From Chryseobacterium sp. StRB126 (GTDB taxonomy: Bacteria; Bacteroidota; Bacteroidia; Flavobacteriales; Weeksellaceae): a stretch of DNA of 64,000 nucleotides. This document shows, piece by piece, positions 44,216 to 53,484 of this stretch (positions are counted from its first letter, which is position 1; each line of letters starts with the position of its first letter). The stretch spans positions 2,108,001 to 2,172,000 of the forward strand of contig NZ_AP014624.1 in assembly GCF_000829375.1 (NCBI RefSeq). The letters are read 5' to 3'. The position numbers were made by a program, and so were the translations under genes. The notes under the pieces are model-generated. The model saw only the letters and a list, made by a program, of their open reading frames with translations. It was not told the origin of the DNA and ran no database searches.

Positions 44216-46123
44216 TTAAATTCTTTCGTTTTTAATTTCATCCACAATTTCCGGGTTCAATAATGTGCTGATGTCCCCGAAATTGCTGAAGTCCCCCTCG
44301 GCAATTTTTCTAAGGATTCTACGCATAATCTTACCGGAACGTGTTTTCGGAAGTCCTGAAACGAATTGTATCTTATCCAGTTTGGCAATAGGCCCGATCT
44401 GATCGGAAATCAGTTGATTGATTTCCTTTTTAAGATTTTCCTTATCACGGCTTTCTCCAGTTTCTTTAAGTGTTACATAGCCATACAAAGCATTCCCTTT
44501 AATATCATGAGGGTAGCCTACAATTGCAGATTCGGCAACAGCAGGGTGTTGGTTGATGCTATCTTCAATAGGAGCTGTTCCTAGATTGTGCCCGGAAACA
44601 ATGATGACATCATCTACACGGCCTGTAATTCTGTAGTAGCCTACTTCATCTCTCAGAGCGCCATCTCCTGTGAAATATTTTCCAGGGAAAGCTGTAAAAT
44701 AGGTTTCTTTATATCTTTGATGATCCCCCCAGATTGTTCTAGCGATTCCTGGCCACGGAAAGCGGATACATAGGTTTCCGGTTACCTGATTTCCTGTAAT
44801 TTCGTTACGTTTATCATCCATCAAAACGGGTTGTATTCCTGGTAAAGGAAGGGTGGCATACGTAGGTTTGGTCGGAGTAACGAAAGGAAGTGGTGAGATC
44901 ATAATTCCTCCTGTTTCAGTTTGCCACCAGGTATCAACAATTGGACATTTTTTCTTTCCAACATGATCGTTAAACCAGTGCCATGCTTCATCATTGATAG
45001 GTTCTCCTACAGATCCAATTACCTTCAAAGAGCTCAGGTCATGCTTATCTACCCATTCTGTACTTTCTTTAGCTAAAGAACGGATGGCAGTAGGAGCAGT
45101 ATAGAACTGAGTGATTTTATGCTTTTCAATAACTTCCCAGAAACGATCCGGCTCAGGGTATGTAGGGACTCCTTCAAAAATGACAGTAGTGGCACCATTC
45201 AACAAGGGGCCGTAAAGAATGTAGGAGTGACCAGTAATCCAGCCAATATCGGCTGTACACCAATAAATATCATTCTCCTTATAATTAAATACATTTTTGA
45301 AAGTATAGGCTGTGTACACCATGTACCCGGCGCAGGTATGGAGCATTCCCTTTGGTTTTCCTGTAGAACCGGAAGTATAAAGAATGAAAAGAGGATCTTC
45401 AGAGTCCATAATAACGGTTACGAAATCAGGAGAAGCTTTTTCGTATAGATCAGCCAGCCAGTAGTCTCTGCCTTCTTTCATTTTGATTTCGTTGTGGGTT
45501 CTCTTCACTACCAGAACCTTTTCAACAGTTGGAGTCTTTTCCAGTGCTTCATCAACAATGCTTTTCAGATCCAGAACTTTACTTCCTCTGTAACTTCCAT
45601 CAGATGTAATCACCATTTTGGCTTCACAGTCATTCACTCTTGAAGATACCGCAGATGCAGAGAATCCGGCAAAAATAACGGAATGAACTGCTCCCAGTTT
45701 AGCACATGCGAGCATGGTAACAGCAAGTTCCGGAATCATGGGAAGATAGATGCAGACTCTGTCTCCTTTTTCAATACCCATATCCTTTAATACATTGGCT
45801 GTTTTATTAACACGGGTATATAATTCGTTGTAGGAAATATGCTGAGCTTCTTCCTTCGGATCGTTTGGTTCCCAGATAATGGCTGTTTTGTCTCCTCTTA
45901 TGGAAAGATGCCTGTCCAGACAGTTTTTGGTAATATTAAGCTTGGCATTTTTGAACCATTCGATTTTAGCTTCATTCATATCGTACTTAACAACCTTGCT
46001 CCATCTCTGATACCATACAAAGTTTTGATCGGCTACCTTGTCCCAGAATTTCTTCGGATTTTTGATAGACTTTTTATAATCTTCAAAATATTGTGGTAAA
46101 TCTTCTATTAAGTAATTTCTCAT
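44216..46123 (-). CDS. acs: Acetyl-CoA synthetase (AMP-forming)
   Basis: 635 aa. It shows the P-loop-like motif ILYTSGSTGKPKGMLHT, the DTWWQTETGG core and the C-terminal catalytic Lys598 in KTRSGKIMRR, a residue whose acetylation controls Acs in other bacteria. It activates acetate to acetyl-CoA through acetyl-AMP. Its partner upstream on the same strand is a second synthetase gene 113 bases away, and further upstream lie sensor, transporter and porin genes, which suggests an inducible acetate-use unit. Confidence 0.95.
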   Translation of the reverse strand: MRNYLIEDLPQYFEDYKKSIKNPKKFWDKVADQNFVWYQRWSKVVKYDMNEAKIEWFKNAKLNITKNCLDRHLSIRGDKTAIIWEPNDPKEEAQHISYNELYTRVNKTANVLKDMGIEKGDRVCIYLPMIPELAVTMLACAKLGAVHSVIFAGFSASAVSSRVNDCEAKMVITSDGSYRGSKVLDLKSIVDEALEKTPTVEKVLVVKRTHNEIKMKEGRDYWLADLYEKASPDFVTVIMDSEDPLFILYTSGSTGKPKGMLHTCAGYMVYTAYTFKNVFNYKENDIYWCTADIGWITGHSYILYGPLLNGATTVIFEGVPTYPEPDRFWEVIEKHKITQFYTAPTAIRSLAKESTEWVDKHDLSSLKVIGSVGEPINDEAWHWFNDHVGKKKCPIVDTWWQTETGGIMISPLPFVTPTKPTYATLPLPGIQPVLMDDKRNEITGNQVTGNLCIRFPWPGIARTIWGDHQRYKETYFTAFPGKYFTGDGALRDEVGYYRITGRVDDVIIVSGHNLGTAPIEDSINQHPAVAESAIVGYPHDIKGNALYGYVTLKETGESRDKENLKKEINQLISDQIGPIAKLDKIQFVSGLPKTRSGKIMRRILRKIAEGDFSNFGDISTLLNPEIVDEIKNERI

Positions 46124-46236
46124 ATCCCTTTCGTTTTTTGAAATTTGAATTGTATTGATTGTTTGTTTTTTTTGACTTTAGGTTTTGGCTGTAATTTAAA
46201 TCAAAATGATATTTAAATATATGTTTAATTTTTTGT

Positions 46237-48123
46237 TTAGGTCCTATATTCACTGATCTTTTGCTGGATTTCTTCGATGATTTTTTCATCATCAATCGTA
46301 GATGGGATCTGAAAATCTTTTCCATCCAATAATGTTCTGATGAGCTTTCGTAAGATCTTTCCGGACCTTGTTTTAGGTAAGCGTTTGACAACCATTACGT
46401 TTTTTAGAAAAGCTACAGCGCCGATCTTTTCGCGAACCATTTGGATAATATTTTTTTCAATTTCCTCCTCGGTAATAGCAGAACCATTTTTTAAAACAAC
46501 GGTTGCAAAAGGAATCTGGCCTTTTAAATCATCATCAATTCCCACCACAGCACATTCTGCCACATCAGGATGTGAGGAAACAATCTCTTCCATTTCTGAT
46601 GTGGAAAGTCGGTGACCTGCTACGTTGATGACATCATCCACTCTTCCTGTGATAAAAATATAACCATCTTCATCCTGTATGGCTCCGTCACCGGAAAAAT
46701 AATATCCTTTATATTGTGATAAATAACTGTTTTCAAAGCGGTCGTAATCCTTCCAGATTCCCAACATAGCTCCCGGTGGAAGAGGAAGCTTTATGACTAA
46801 ATAACCTTCATGGTGTGGATCGAGTTCCAATCCGTTTTCATCAAAAATTTTGATGTCATATCCCGGAATAGGTTTTCCGGCAGAAGCTCTTTTGATCTGG
46901 TAGTTTTCATCAAAAGTCAATACCCCAAGCATTGGCCATCCGGATTCTGTCTGCCACCAGTGATCAATAGCGGGAACTCCAATGTGTTCTGCAAACCAGT
47001 CTAAGGTAGCGACATCACATCGTTCACCAGCAAGGAATTGCTTTTTGAAGTTTGACAGATTATATTTTTTAACCAGTTCACCGTTAGGGTCTTCTTTTTT
47101 AATGGCTCTGATGGCTGTGGGAGCCGTAAACATAACCGAAACCTTATATTCTGAGATGATTCTCCAGAAAGTTCCTGCGTCAGGCGTCATAATAGGCTTT
47201 CCTTCGAAGACGATTGTTGTATTTCTATTAATGAGTGGTCCATAAACAGAATAACTGTGTCCAACAGCCCATCCAAAATCAGATGCAGCCCAATAGGTCT
47301 CTTCCGGTTCAATACCATATATGTATTTCATGGAGAATTTTAATGCAGTGGCATAACCGCCAGTATCACGAACAATTCCCTTAGGTTTTCCTGTGGTTCC
47401 GGAGGTGTAAAGCAGATAGAGCGGGTGAGTAGATTCTACAGGAGTGCAGTCGGCAGGTGCTGATTTTTGAACCAGCTCTTCATAATCAATAAGGCCGTCA
47501 AACATTTCATTTTGGTTGTCTACTAATTTTCTGTTGTAAACGATGATGTTATCTACTTTATCCTGTGCCAGTTCAATGGCTTTTTCTACCAATGGAAGGT
47601 AAGGGATTCTTTTGGCGATTTCTACGCCTGCAGTAGCTGTAATTAAAGCTTTAGGTTTGCAGTCATCAATCCTTACCACAAGCTCATGAGGAGCAAAACC
47701 TCCGAAAACAACATTATGAATCACTCCAATCCTTGCACACGCAAGCATGGCAAAAAGGGTTTGTGGGATCATAGGCATATAAATAACAGCAGTATCACCC
47801 TTTTTTAGTCCTAAAGAAGCTAGCCCGCCTGCTAATTTTGATATTTCTTCCTTAGCCTGATTGAAGGTGTATATTTTCTTCTGACCTGTTACCGGAGAAT
47901 CATAAACAATGGCATTCTGATCTCCAAAACCGTCTTCAACGTGTTTGTCTATACAGAGGTAACACATGTTTAGTTTTCCATCGGCAAACCATTGCGGATA
48001 ATCATTGGCATCTTTTGAAAGGATCTTTTGTGGAAATTCAAACCATTGTATTGCTTCGGCATGTTCTTTCCAGAACTTCTCTTTGTCTTCTATGCTTTGT
48101 TTAAATAGAGTATCTGTATTCAT
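46237..48123 (-). CDS. prpE: Propionyl-CoA synthetase-like AMP-forming acyl-CoA synthetase
   Basis: 628 aa, same fold as Acs (LLYTSGTTGKPKGIVRDTGG, HWWQTESGWP, catalytic Lys589 in KTRSGKILRK). The segment FGGFAPHELVVRIDDCKPK and the following GVEIAKRIPYLPLVEKAI match PrpE/ACSS3 rather than Acs, so propionate or another short acid is the likely substrate. A clear palindromic hairpin lies between it and the receiver gene upstream. No methylcitrate-cycle genes are visible in the window. Confidence 0.85.
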   Translation of the reverse strand: MNTDTLFKQSIEDKEKFWKEHAEAIQWFEFPQKILSKDANDYPQWFADGKLNMCYLCIDKHVEDGFGDQNAIVYDSPVTGQKKIYTFNQAKEEISKLAGGLASLGLKKGDTAVIYMPMIPQTLFAMLACARIGVIHNVVFGGFAPHELVVRIDDCKPKALITATAGVEIAKRIPYLPLVEKAIELAQDKVDNIIVYNRKLVDNQNEMFDGLIDYEELVQKSAPADCTPVESTHPLYLLYTSGTTGKPKGIVRDTGGYATALKFSMKYIYGIEPEETYWAASDFGWAVGHSYSVYGPLINRNTTIVFEGKPIMTPDAGTFWRIISEYKVSVMFTAPTAIRAIKKEDPNGELVKKYNLSNFKKQFLAGERCDVATLDWFAEHIGVPAIDHWWQTESGWPMLGVLTFDENYQIKRASAGKPIPGYDIKIFDENGLELDPHHEGYLVIKLPLPPGAMLGIWKDYDRFENSYLSQYKGYYFSGDGAIQDEDGYIFITGRVDDVINVAGHRLSTSEMEEIVSSHPDVAECAVVGIDDDLKGQIPFATVVLKNGSAITEEEIEKNIIQMVREKIGAVAFLKNVMVVKRLPKTRSGKILRKLIRTLLDGKDFQIPSTIDDEKIIEEIQQKISEYRT

Positions 48124-48150
48124 ATCAATAGTGTTGTGTTGTGTATTTTT

Positions 48151-48187
48151 TTATCCTTGTCAAGGTTTAAAACCTTGACAAGGATAA
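48151..48187. repeat. Perfect 18-bp palindromic hairpin between the receiver gene and prpE
   Basis: Positions 48151-48168 pair exactly with 48170-48187 around one A. There is no T-run on the minus strand after it, so it is not a normal terminator. Its inner 23 bases (48158-48180) are identical to 60953-60975 in the arginine operon, while the outer arms differ but remain paired. Confidence 0.8.
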
Positions 48188-48204
48188 TTAAGGATAATTT
48201 TTTT

Positions 48205-48564
48205 CTAAAACATCTCTTCAATCTGCTGCATCAATTTTTTAATAGAGTAAGGCTTTGTTACATACGCATCAGCTCCCATTTCAAGTCCTTTTTCAATATC
48301 TCTAGGATTATTTTTTGCACTCAGAAAGATTACTTTTGTATTTTTCAGATTTTCATCCTGTTTAATGAGGTCTAATGTGCTGTATCCATCAAGATTCGGC
48401 ATCATGATATCAAGTAGAATCACATCAGGAACCATTGTTTTTAAAAATTCCAGAACTTCAGTTCCGTCACGGGCAATGTAGACATCGTAACCGTTCTTTT
48501 TAAAACTGTATTCCAGTGACATTAATATTTTGTGTTCGTCATCTGCAATGATTATCTTTTTCAT
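48205..48564 (-). CDS. Stand-alone response-regulator receiver
   Basis: 119 aa, a single CheY-like receiver domain. The phospho-acceptor is Asp52 (LLDIMMPNLDG), with acidic Asp8/Asp9, Ser82 and Lys104 (YVTKPYS) in the expected places. There is no output domain, and the gene ends right after the receiver fold. It starts nine bases after the sensor kinase stop, so it should be that kinase's partner. How the signal reaches transcription is not visible; it may pass to another protein or act by protein contact. Confidence 0.93.
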   Translation of the reverse strand: MKKIIIADDEHKILMSLEYSFKKNGYDVYIARDGTEVLEFLKTMVPDVILLDIMMPNLDGYSTLDLIKQDENLKNTKVIFLSAKNNPRDIEKGLEMGADAYVTKPYSIKKLMQQIEEMF

Positions 48565-48573
48565 AAAGGCTTT

Positions 48574-51276
48574 TTAAAAGTGTTCAACTTCATTTTTAAT
48601 CTCGTTTATTATTCTGTCGGGAAGGCTGATGGTAAAGGTTACTCCGAGACCGCTGTTTTCAGCTTTTATACTTCCGTTATGGGCTTGTATTATTTTTTTT
48701 GAAATGGCTAGTCCAAGTCCGCTTCCTGTAGGTTTTAAAATGTTCTGATTTTTGGATTGATAAAACTTGTCAAAGATCATTTCCAGGTCTTCTTCAGGAA
48801 TATGTTTCCCTGTATTGAAAATGGTAATCACCAATTGATTTTCCTTTTCAAACAGTTTAGTCTGTATCGTTCCCTGTTCATCTGTAAATTTTAAGGCATT
48901 TCCCCATATATTCTGAAGAAGCTGGATCATTCTGGCTTCATCATATTCAAATATAGCCCGATTCAGAAGATTAACTTCACTTAAATGGATGTTTTTCTGC
49001 TGTATCAGATGGAGGAGAGGATTTAATGCTTTTTTATAAGTTTCAAGAATGTTGTTTTGTTGGATGCTTAATAAGATCTCACCATGCTGAAGCTTATCAA
49101 GGTAAAGAATATCGTTGATGATTTCACTTAGCCGGTCAGATTCTGTGATAATATTATTTAAAAACTCCTGTTTGATCTCAAGGGGAATGTCATCGTCGTC
49201 AGCTAGGATTTCTCCGGCAGAACGGATTGCGGTGATCGGAGTTCTCAATTCATGGGCAACAGAATCCAGAAAATCATCTTTTTGACGGTCTTTAACGATC
49301 AGGTTTTCATTAGCATTTCTGAGATCATCAGAAAGTTTCTGTAATTCTTCAGACTGTTCCGTTAGCTTTTTGTTTAAGGTGATGTTTTCCTTAGATTCTT
49401 CAAGGATATTTAAAACTTCCTTCAGAGAGATTTTATCCTCTTTAGTTACCCCCTCAATCAAAATTTTAGCGGAAGCAGTTCCGATTCTTCCGGCCAGAAG
49501 GTTTTCCGAGAACTTAATGAATCTTGAATCAGCGGTCTCTGTTTTAGAATCAATATTATATTTTAAATTGAAAATTCTCAAAGCCTGTTCTGTCTTGTTC
49601 TTCCCTAAAAATCGTTCCAGAATATTCTGAATATCTGAAATATAGGCAGTTCCTCTCCAGATGAATGCATTTTCGTGATTTTGAATGTATTTATCGATGT
49701 CCACATACAGTTCGGCAAAGTTTCTTTCACGGTAATTACCTTTGATACTTACTGAAATAATGGTAAACAAACCTGTATTCACGAGAATTGACCAGAAAAA
49801 GATCTGTGGAATCCTCGCCAGATAAGGAATTGTAAAGAAATCGAAAGAGTTGTACATATCTCTTAAAACCCCTTTGAATTCCTGATTATATGAGAAATAA
49901 TACTGTGGGATAATCAATCCGAAATAACAGATGGCTAATCCGGCAGCAAGTCCAATTACAGCACCTTTATAGCTCCCTCTTCTCCAAAATATGGCTCCGA
50001 AAAAGGCAGGAGCAAGCTGTGCAATAATAACAAAAGATATTAAACCTACAGAATCCAGCGATGTTTTCAAAATGAAATATTTATAAAAAGCAAAAGCCAT
50101 GATAATCAGGGCGAAAATGCTGAATTTTCTAATGTTAGTGATGCTTCTTGTATTTTGTACTTCATTTTCAGACTTCAGTTTTCCAAGCAAACCATAAGGA
50201 ATAATAAGGTTGTTGGAAAGCATAATAGATAAAGTAATTGCCGAAATAATAATCATGGAAATACATGAACTTAATCCACCAAGGAAAACCAAAACGGTGA
50301 TTAAAGTATTATCAAAATGTTGCGGAATTAAAATAGAGTAGAATTCCGGATTTACTTTTTCACCATCAAAAATTAATCTTCCGCCCCATGCAATCGGAAA
50401 AATGAATATGGTGAAGATCAATAGATAGAGCGGGAAAAACCAAATGGCTGTTCTGATATGCTTTTCCTGTCTGTTTTCAACAATTGCTGTATGAAACTGT
50501 CGGGGTAATATGCAGATAGCCGTAGCTGAGATCATACATAAAACCATCCAGTTCATGGCACCTTCAATACCATTGAATGTATTTTTTTGCTTAAAATCTT
50601 CAAAACGACTCGCTTTCTGGTAGATGTCATGGAATCCATCAAAAACATAATAGATCACAAAAAGCCCAAGAATAATGATGAAGAAAAGTTTTAAAAAGCT
50701 CTCCAGCGCAATGGCGGAAATAATTCCCAGTCGTTTTTCCGAAGCATCTACATATCTTGTTCCATAATAGGAAGAAAATAAAGCAATGAGAATAACGACA
50801 AATGTTGCATTATCGGTCAGAATATCCTTTGACATCGGAGTTTCTGTTACCAAATGAAAAGTTTCAGAGATTGCTTTAATCTGTAATCCAATATAAGGTA
50901 CAATTGCCAGCAGACAAACAACTGTGATAATGGCACCCATGCTTCGGCTGTTTCCGTATCGCAATGAGATAAAATCTGCAAGGCTGCTTATTTTATTAAC
51001 TCTGGCAATTCTTACAATTCTGGTGTTGATGTAGATCCAGGCAGGAATAATCATGGCAGGGCCAATATAAATCGGTAAATAATTTAATCCGCCTGTAGCT
51101 GCTACACCAATGCTTCCATAGTAAGTCCATGCGGTACAATACACAGCCAGTGACAATGCATATATGTAGGGATTGTTGATCCAGAACTTACTTCTTTTCT
51201 TCTCTGCCAGGTGGGCAACTAAGAACAGAAGAGCCAGATAAAACAGAACCACGAAAAATAATGCAAAACTACTCAT
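48574..51276 (-). CDS. Transporter-linked sensor histidine kinase (SSS-STAC-HisKA-HATPase; CbrA/CrbS-like)
   Basis: 900 aa. The N-terminal half (about 1-500) is a sodium:solute-symporter-like module with about 13 membrane helices. A STAC-type linker follows (near 545-620: LERFLGKNKTEQ, FSENLLAGRIGTASAKILIE), then a coiled coil. The kinase core has phospho-acceptor His675 (SVAHELRTP), the N box (LLQNIWGNALKF) and G boxes (GSGLGLAISKKI). There is no attached receiver. CbrA and CrbS of Proteobacteria have this plan and control carbon use and acs. The neighbours acs, prpE and a carboxylate-type transporter fit that role. Confidence 0.93.
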   Translation of the reverse strand: MSSFALFFVVLFYLALLFLVAHLAEKKRSKFWINNPYIYALSLAVYCTAWTYYGSIGVAATGGLNYLPIYIGPAMIIPAWIYINTRIVRIARVNKISSLADFISLRYGNSRSMGAIITVVCLLAIVPYIGLQIKAISETFHLVTETPMSKDILTDNATFVVILIALFSSYYGTRYVDASEKRLGIISAIALESFLKLFFIIILGLFVIYYVFDGFHDIYQKASRFEDFKQKNTFNGIEGAMNWMVLCMISATAICILPRQFHTAIVENRQEKHIRTAIWFFPLYLLIFTIFIFPIAWGGRLIFDGEKVNPEFYSILIPQHFDNTLITVLVFLGGLSSCISMIIISAITLSIMLSNNLIIPYGLLGKLKSENEVQNTRSITNIRKFSIFALIIMAFAFYKYFILKTSLDSVGLISFVIIAQLAPAFFGAIFWRRGSYKGAVIGLAAGLAICYFGLIIPQYYFSYNQEFKGVLRDMYNSFDFFTIPYLARIPQIFFWSILVNTGLFTIISVSIKGNYRERNFAELYVDIDKYIQNHENAFIWRGTAYISDIQNILERFLGKNKTEQALRIFNLKYNIDSKTETADSRFIKFSENLLAGRIGTASAKILIEGVTKEDKISLKEVLNILEESKENITLNKKLTEQSEELQKLSDDLRNANENLIVKDRQKDDFLDSVAHELRTPITAIRSAGEILADDDDIPLEIKQEFLNNIITESDRLSEIINDILYLDKLQHGEILLSIQQNNILETYKKALNPLLHLIQQKNIHLSEVNLLNRAIFEYDEARMIQLLQNIWGNALKFTDEQGTIQTKLFEKENQLVITIFNTGKHIPEEDLEMIFDKFYQSKNQNILKPTGSGLGLAISKKIIQAHNGSIKAENSGLGVTFTISLPDRIINEIKNEVEHF

Positions 51277-51463
51277 TGTACTTTTTTACAATTACAAAAG
51301 AAATCACGATGGAGATCATCCAGACCACAAACAGGTAAACCAGAATCCTAGGGTATCCGAAAACTTCCCGCTCACTATTGAAAAGTAGAGAAATAGGAAT
51401 GCTGAAAGCAATCATCAGTCCGATGCTCAGGATAACCAATTTTTGTTCGTGTCTTTTTTTCAT
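51269..51463 (-). CDS. 64-aa two-helix membrane protein coupled to the sensor kinase
   Basis: Two hydrophobic helices (about 9-26 and 37-58) with a basic N-terminus (MKKRHEQK) and a basic C-terminal end (VKKYNE). Its stop lies eight bases inside the kinase gene, so the two are translationally coupled. The size, topology and position resemble CbrX, a small protein gene that overlaps cbrA in Pseudomonas; sequence homology was not tested. It may assist translation, insertion or folding of the symporter-like domain. Confidence 0.8.
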   Translation of the reverse strand: MKKRHEQKLVILSIGLMIAFSIPISLLFNSEREVFGYPRILVYLFVVWMISIVISFVIVKKYNE

Positions 51464-51531
51464 AAATGATGATGGATAAAAGATAATTGATGAACAGTAT
51501 CATTCATCAATTATCATTCATCTCTTATTAA

Positions 51532-51759
51532 CTATATTTTTTCGTCAGAATATTCTCCTTTTAGGGCGTAATAACCAAAAATCGCCATTCCGCCTGAGAT
51601 AATCGGCATTAGGACAAACAGAATGATGATCCCGAAAACCAGATCTTCCTGTTTTCCTGAAGTAATTTTGGGAATTCCCATTACCGTAATTCCAAAATAT
51701 CCTACGATCACTGCTATTGCGATCCAGAGTATGCCTAATATTTTTTTTAGTCCGTTCAT
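51532..51759 (-). CDS. 75-aa two-helix membrane protein (probably DUF6814)
   Basis: Helices at about 7-28 and 42-66 around a short polar loop (MGIPKITSGKQED), ending in an acidic tail (YSDEKI). It lies 43 bases after the MHS transporter gene on the same strand. I place it in DUF6814 from memory of similar small proteins that accompany MFS transporters in Bacteroidetes. A transporter accessory role is inference only. Confidence 0.7.
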   Translation of the reverse strand: MNGLKKILGILWIAIAVIVGYFGITVMGIPKITSGKQEDLVFGIIILFVLMPIISGGMAIFGYYALKGEYSDEKI

Positions 51760-51802
51760 TTTAGTAGTTTTAAAATTAATAAAAATTTAAGTGATTCAGT
51801 GA

Positions 51803-53383
51803 TTAATCGTGAAGATTATTGTTCTTATTTTTAAGATAAATTAATCCGATAACCAGACAGACTGCAGCCACTCCGATCGGATACCATAATCCTTCCAGAT
51901 ACCATGTTGCATGTCTGGCTTCTTTTCCGGTAGTTACCAGATAAGTAGCTACGGCAGGAAGAAGTCCTCCAAATACACCATTTCCAATGTGATAAGGCAA
52001 AGACATGGATGTGTAGCGGATTCTCACCGGGAACATTTCAACAAGGAATGCTGCAATTGGTCCGTACACCATTGTTACGAAAAGAACCTGAATGAATACC
52101 AAGAAAACCAGATACCATTTTGTATTATCACTCACTTTTACAGATTGTGAAACTTTTGGTTCTTCAGCTTTTCCGTCCTTCATAACGGGGCCGCTTGGTG
52201 ACCAGTGAACGATGCTGTCTTTTTTAATGAGAGTTCCATCTGTGAAAAGAGTTTCCTTATGAAAGGTAACAAGGCTGTCTGTAGCGATATCCTTGTGGAT
52301 TTTAGCGGTTCTTTTCTCTGTAATTCCGCTGGAAGCTATTGTTTTATTTTCGAGACCGACACTTTTAAACATACTGTCATAAATAGGTCTGTAGGCTAAA
52401 ATAGCGACTAACATGCCGGTCATCATCACTGCTTTTCTTCCGATTTTATCCGATAACCAACCGAAGAATACAAAGAAAGGAGTTCCTAAAAATAATGCAG
52501 TAGCCATTAAATAATCTACCTGAGTAGAGTCGATATTCATTACTTTCTGCATGAAGCTCATAGCGTAAAACTGTCCTGTATACCATATTACCCCTTGTCC
52601 CATTGCAGCTCCGAAAAGAGCAAGCAGAACAAATTTAAAGTTGAATTTATTGCCGAAACTTTCCTTCAAAGGATTTTTAGAAGTTTTTCCTTCACTTTTC
52701 GCCTTTGCAAAAAGCGGAGATTCCTTCATATTTTTTCTGATGATATAAGAAACCCCTACCATCAGAATTGAAATCCAGAAAGGAACTCTCCAACCCCAGC
52801 TATCAAATTCTTCAGGAGAAAGCGTGCTCTTGGTAATTAAAATAACGATTAGTGAAATGAAAAGTCCGGCTGTGGCGGTAGTTTGTATCCATGAAGTCCA
52901 GTAGCCTCTTCGATGAGGTTGTGCATATTCTGCAACATAGGTGGCAGCACCTCCATATTCGCCTCCAAGCGCAAGACCTTGTAATAATCTCAGGATTAAA
53001 ACCAGAACTGGAGCCAGAAATCCAATAGTTTCATAACTTGGAATGCATCCGATCAGAAAGGTGGAAAAGCCCATGATCAGTAAAGTAACAAGAAAAGTAT
53101 ATTTTCTTCCGATAATGTCACCCAGTCTTCCGAAGAATAGAGCTCCGAAAGGTCTTACTACAAATCCAGCTGCAAAAGTAGCCAGTGTAGATAAAAATGC
53201 TGCAGTCGGATTATCTGCCGGGAAAAATTTGGTTGCTAAAACAATGGCTAAACTTCCGAAGATATAGAAGTCATACCATTCTATCAGTGTTCCGAGTGAC
53301 GAGGCAGTGATGACGCTCCAAATGGTGCGGTTTTTCTGCTTGTCGGTCATATTTTCGTAGCTTTCGTGATGATTTTCGCTCAT
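51803..53383 (-). CDS. MHS-family MFS transporter (metabolite:H+ symporter) with an extra-loop insert
   Basis: 526 aa, 12 membrane helices. The start (SSLGTLIEWYDFYIFGSLA) and the loops FFGRLGDIIGRKYTF and LALGGEYGGAATYVAEYA are the MHS pattern of KgtP, ProP and ShiA. Between two helices of the second half, residues about 336-421 form a hydrophilic, Lys/Ser/Asp-rich insert absent from the classic 430-aa members. MHS proteins import carboxylates and zwitterions with protons. The neighbouring synthetases suggest a short-chain carboxylate, which is inference. Confidence 0.88.
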   Translation of the reverse strand: MSENHHESYENMTDKQKNRTIWSVITASSLGTLIEWYDFYIFGSLAIVLATKFFPADNPTAAFLSTLATFAAGFVVRPFGALFFGRLGDIIGRKYTFLVTLLIMGFSTFLIGCIPSYETIGFLAPVLVLILRLLQGLALGGEYGGAATYVAEYAQPHRRGYWTSWIQTTATAGLFISLIVILITKSTLSPEEFDSWGWRVPFWISILMVGVSYIIRKNMKESPLFAKAKSEGKTSKNPLKESFGNKFNFKFVLLALFGAAMGQGVIWYTGQFYAMSFMQKVMNIDSTQVDYLMATALFLGTPFFVFFGWLSDKIGRKAVMMTGMLVAILAYRPIYDSMFKSVGLENKTIASSGITEKRTAKIHKDIATDSLVTFHKETLFTDGTLIKKDSIVHWSPSGPVMKDGKAEEPKVSQSVKVSDNTKWYLVFLVFIQVLFVTMVYGPIAAFLVEMFPVRIRYTSMSLPYHIGNGVFGGLLPAVATYLVTTGKEARHATWYLEGLWYPIGVAAVCLVIGLIYLKNKNNNLHD

Positions 53384-53484
53384 ATTGATTAGTTTTTGAT
53401 GTTAATGGAAGATAGGGAAGCCTTGTTCATAATAGAACTTAACTTAACTCATCTTACAATTTTTATTGCCTTAATGTGTTTAGA

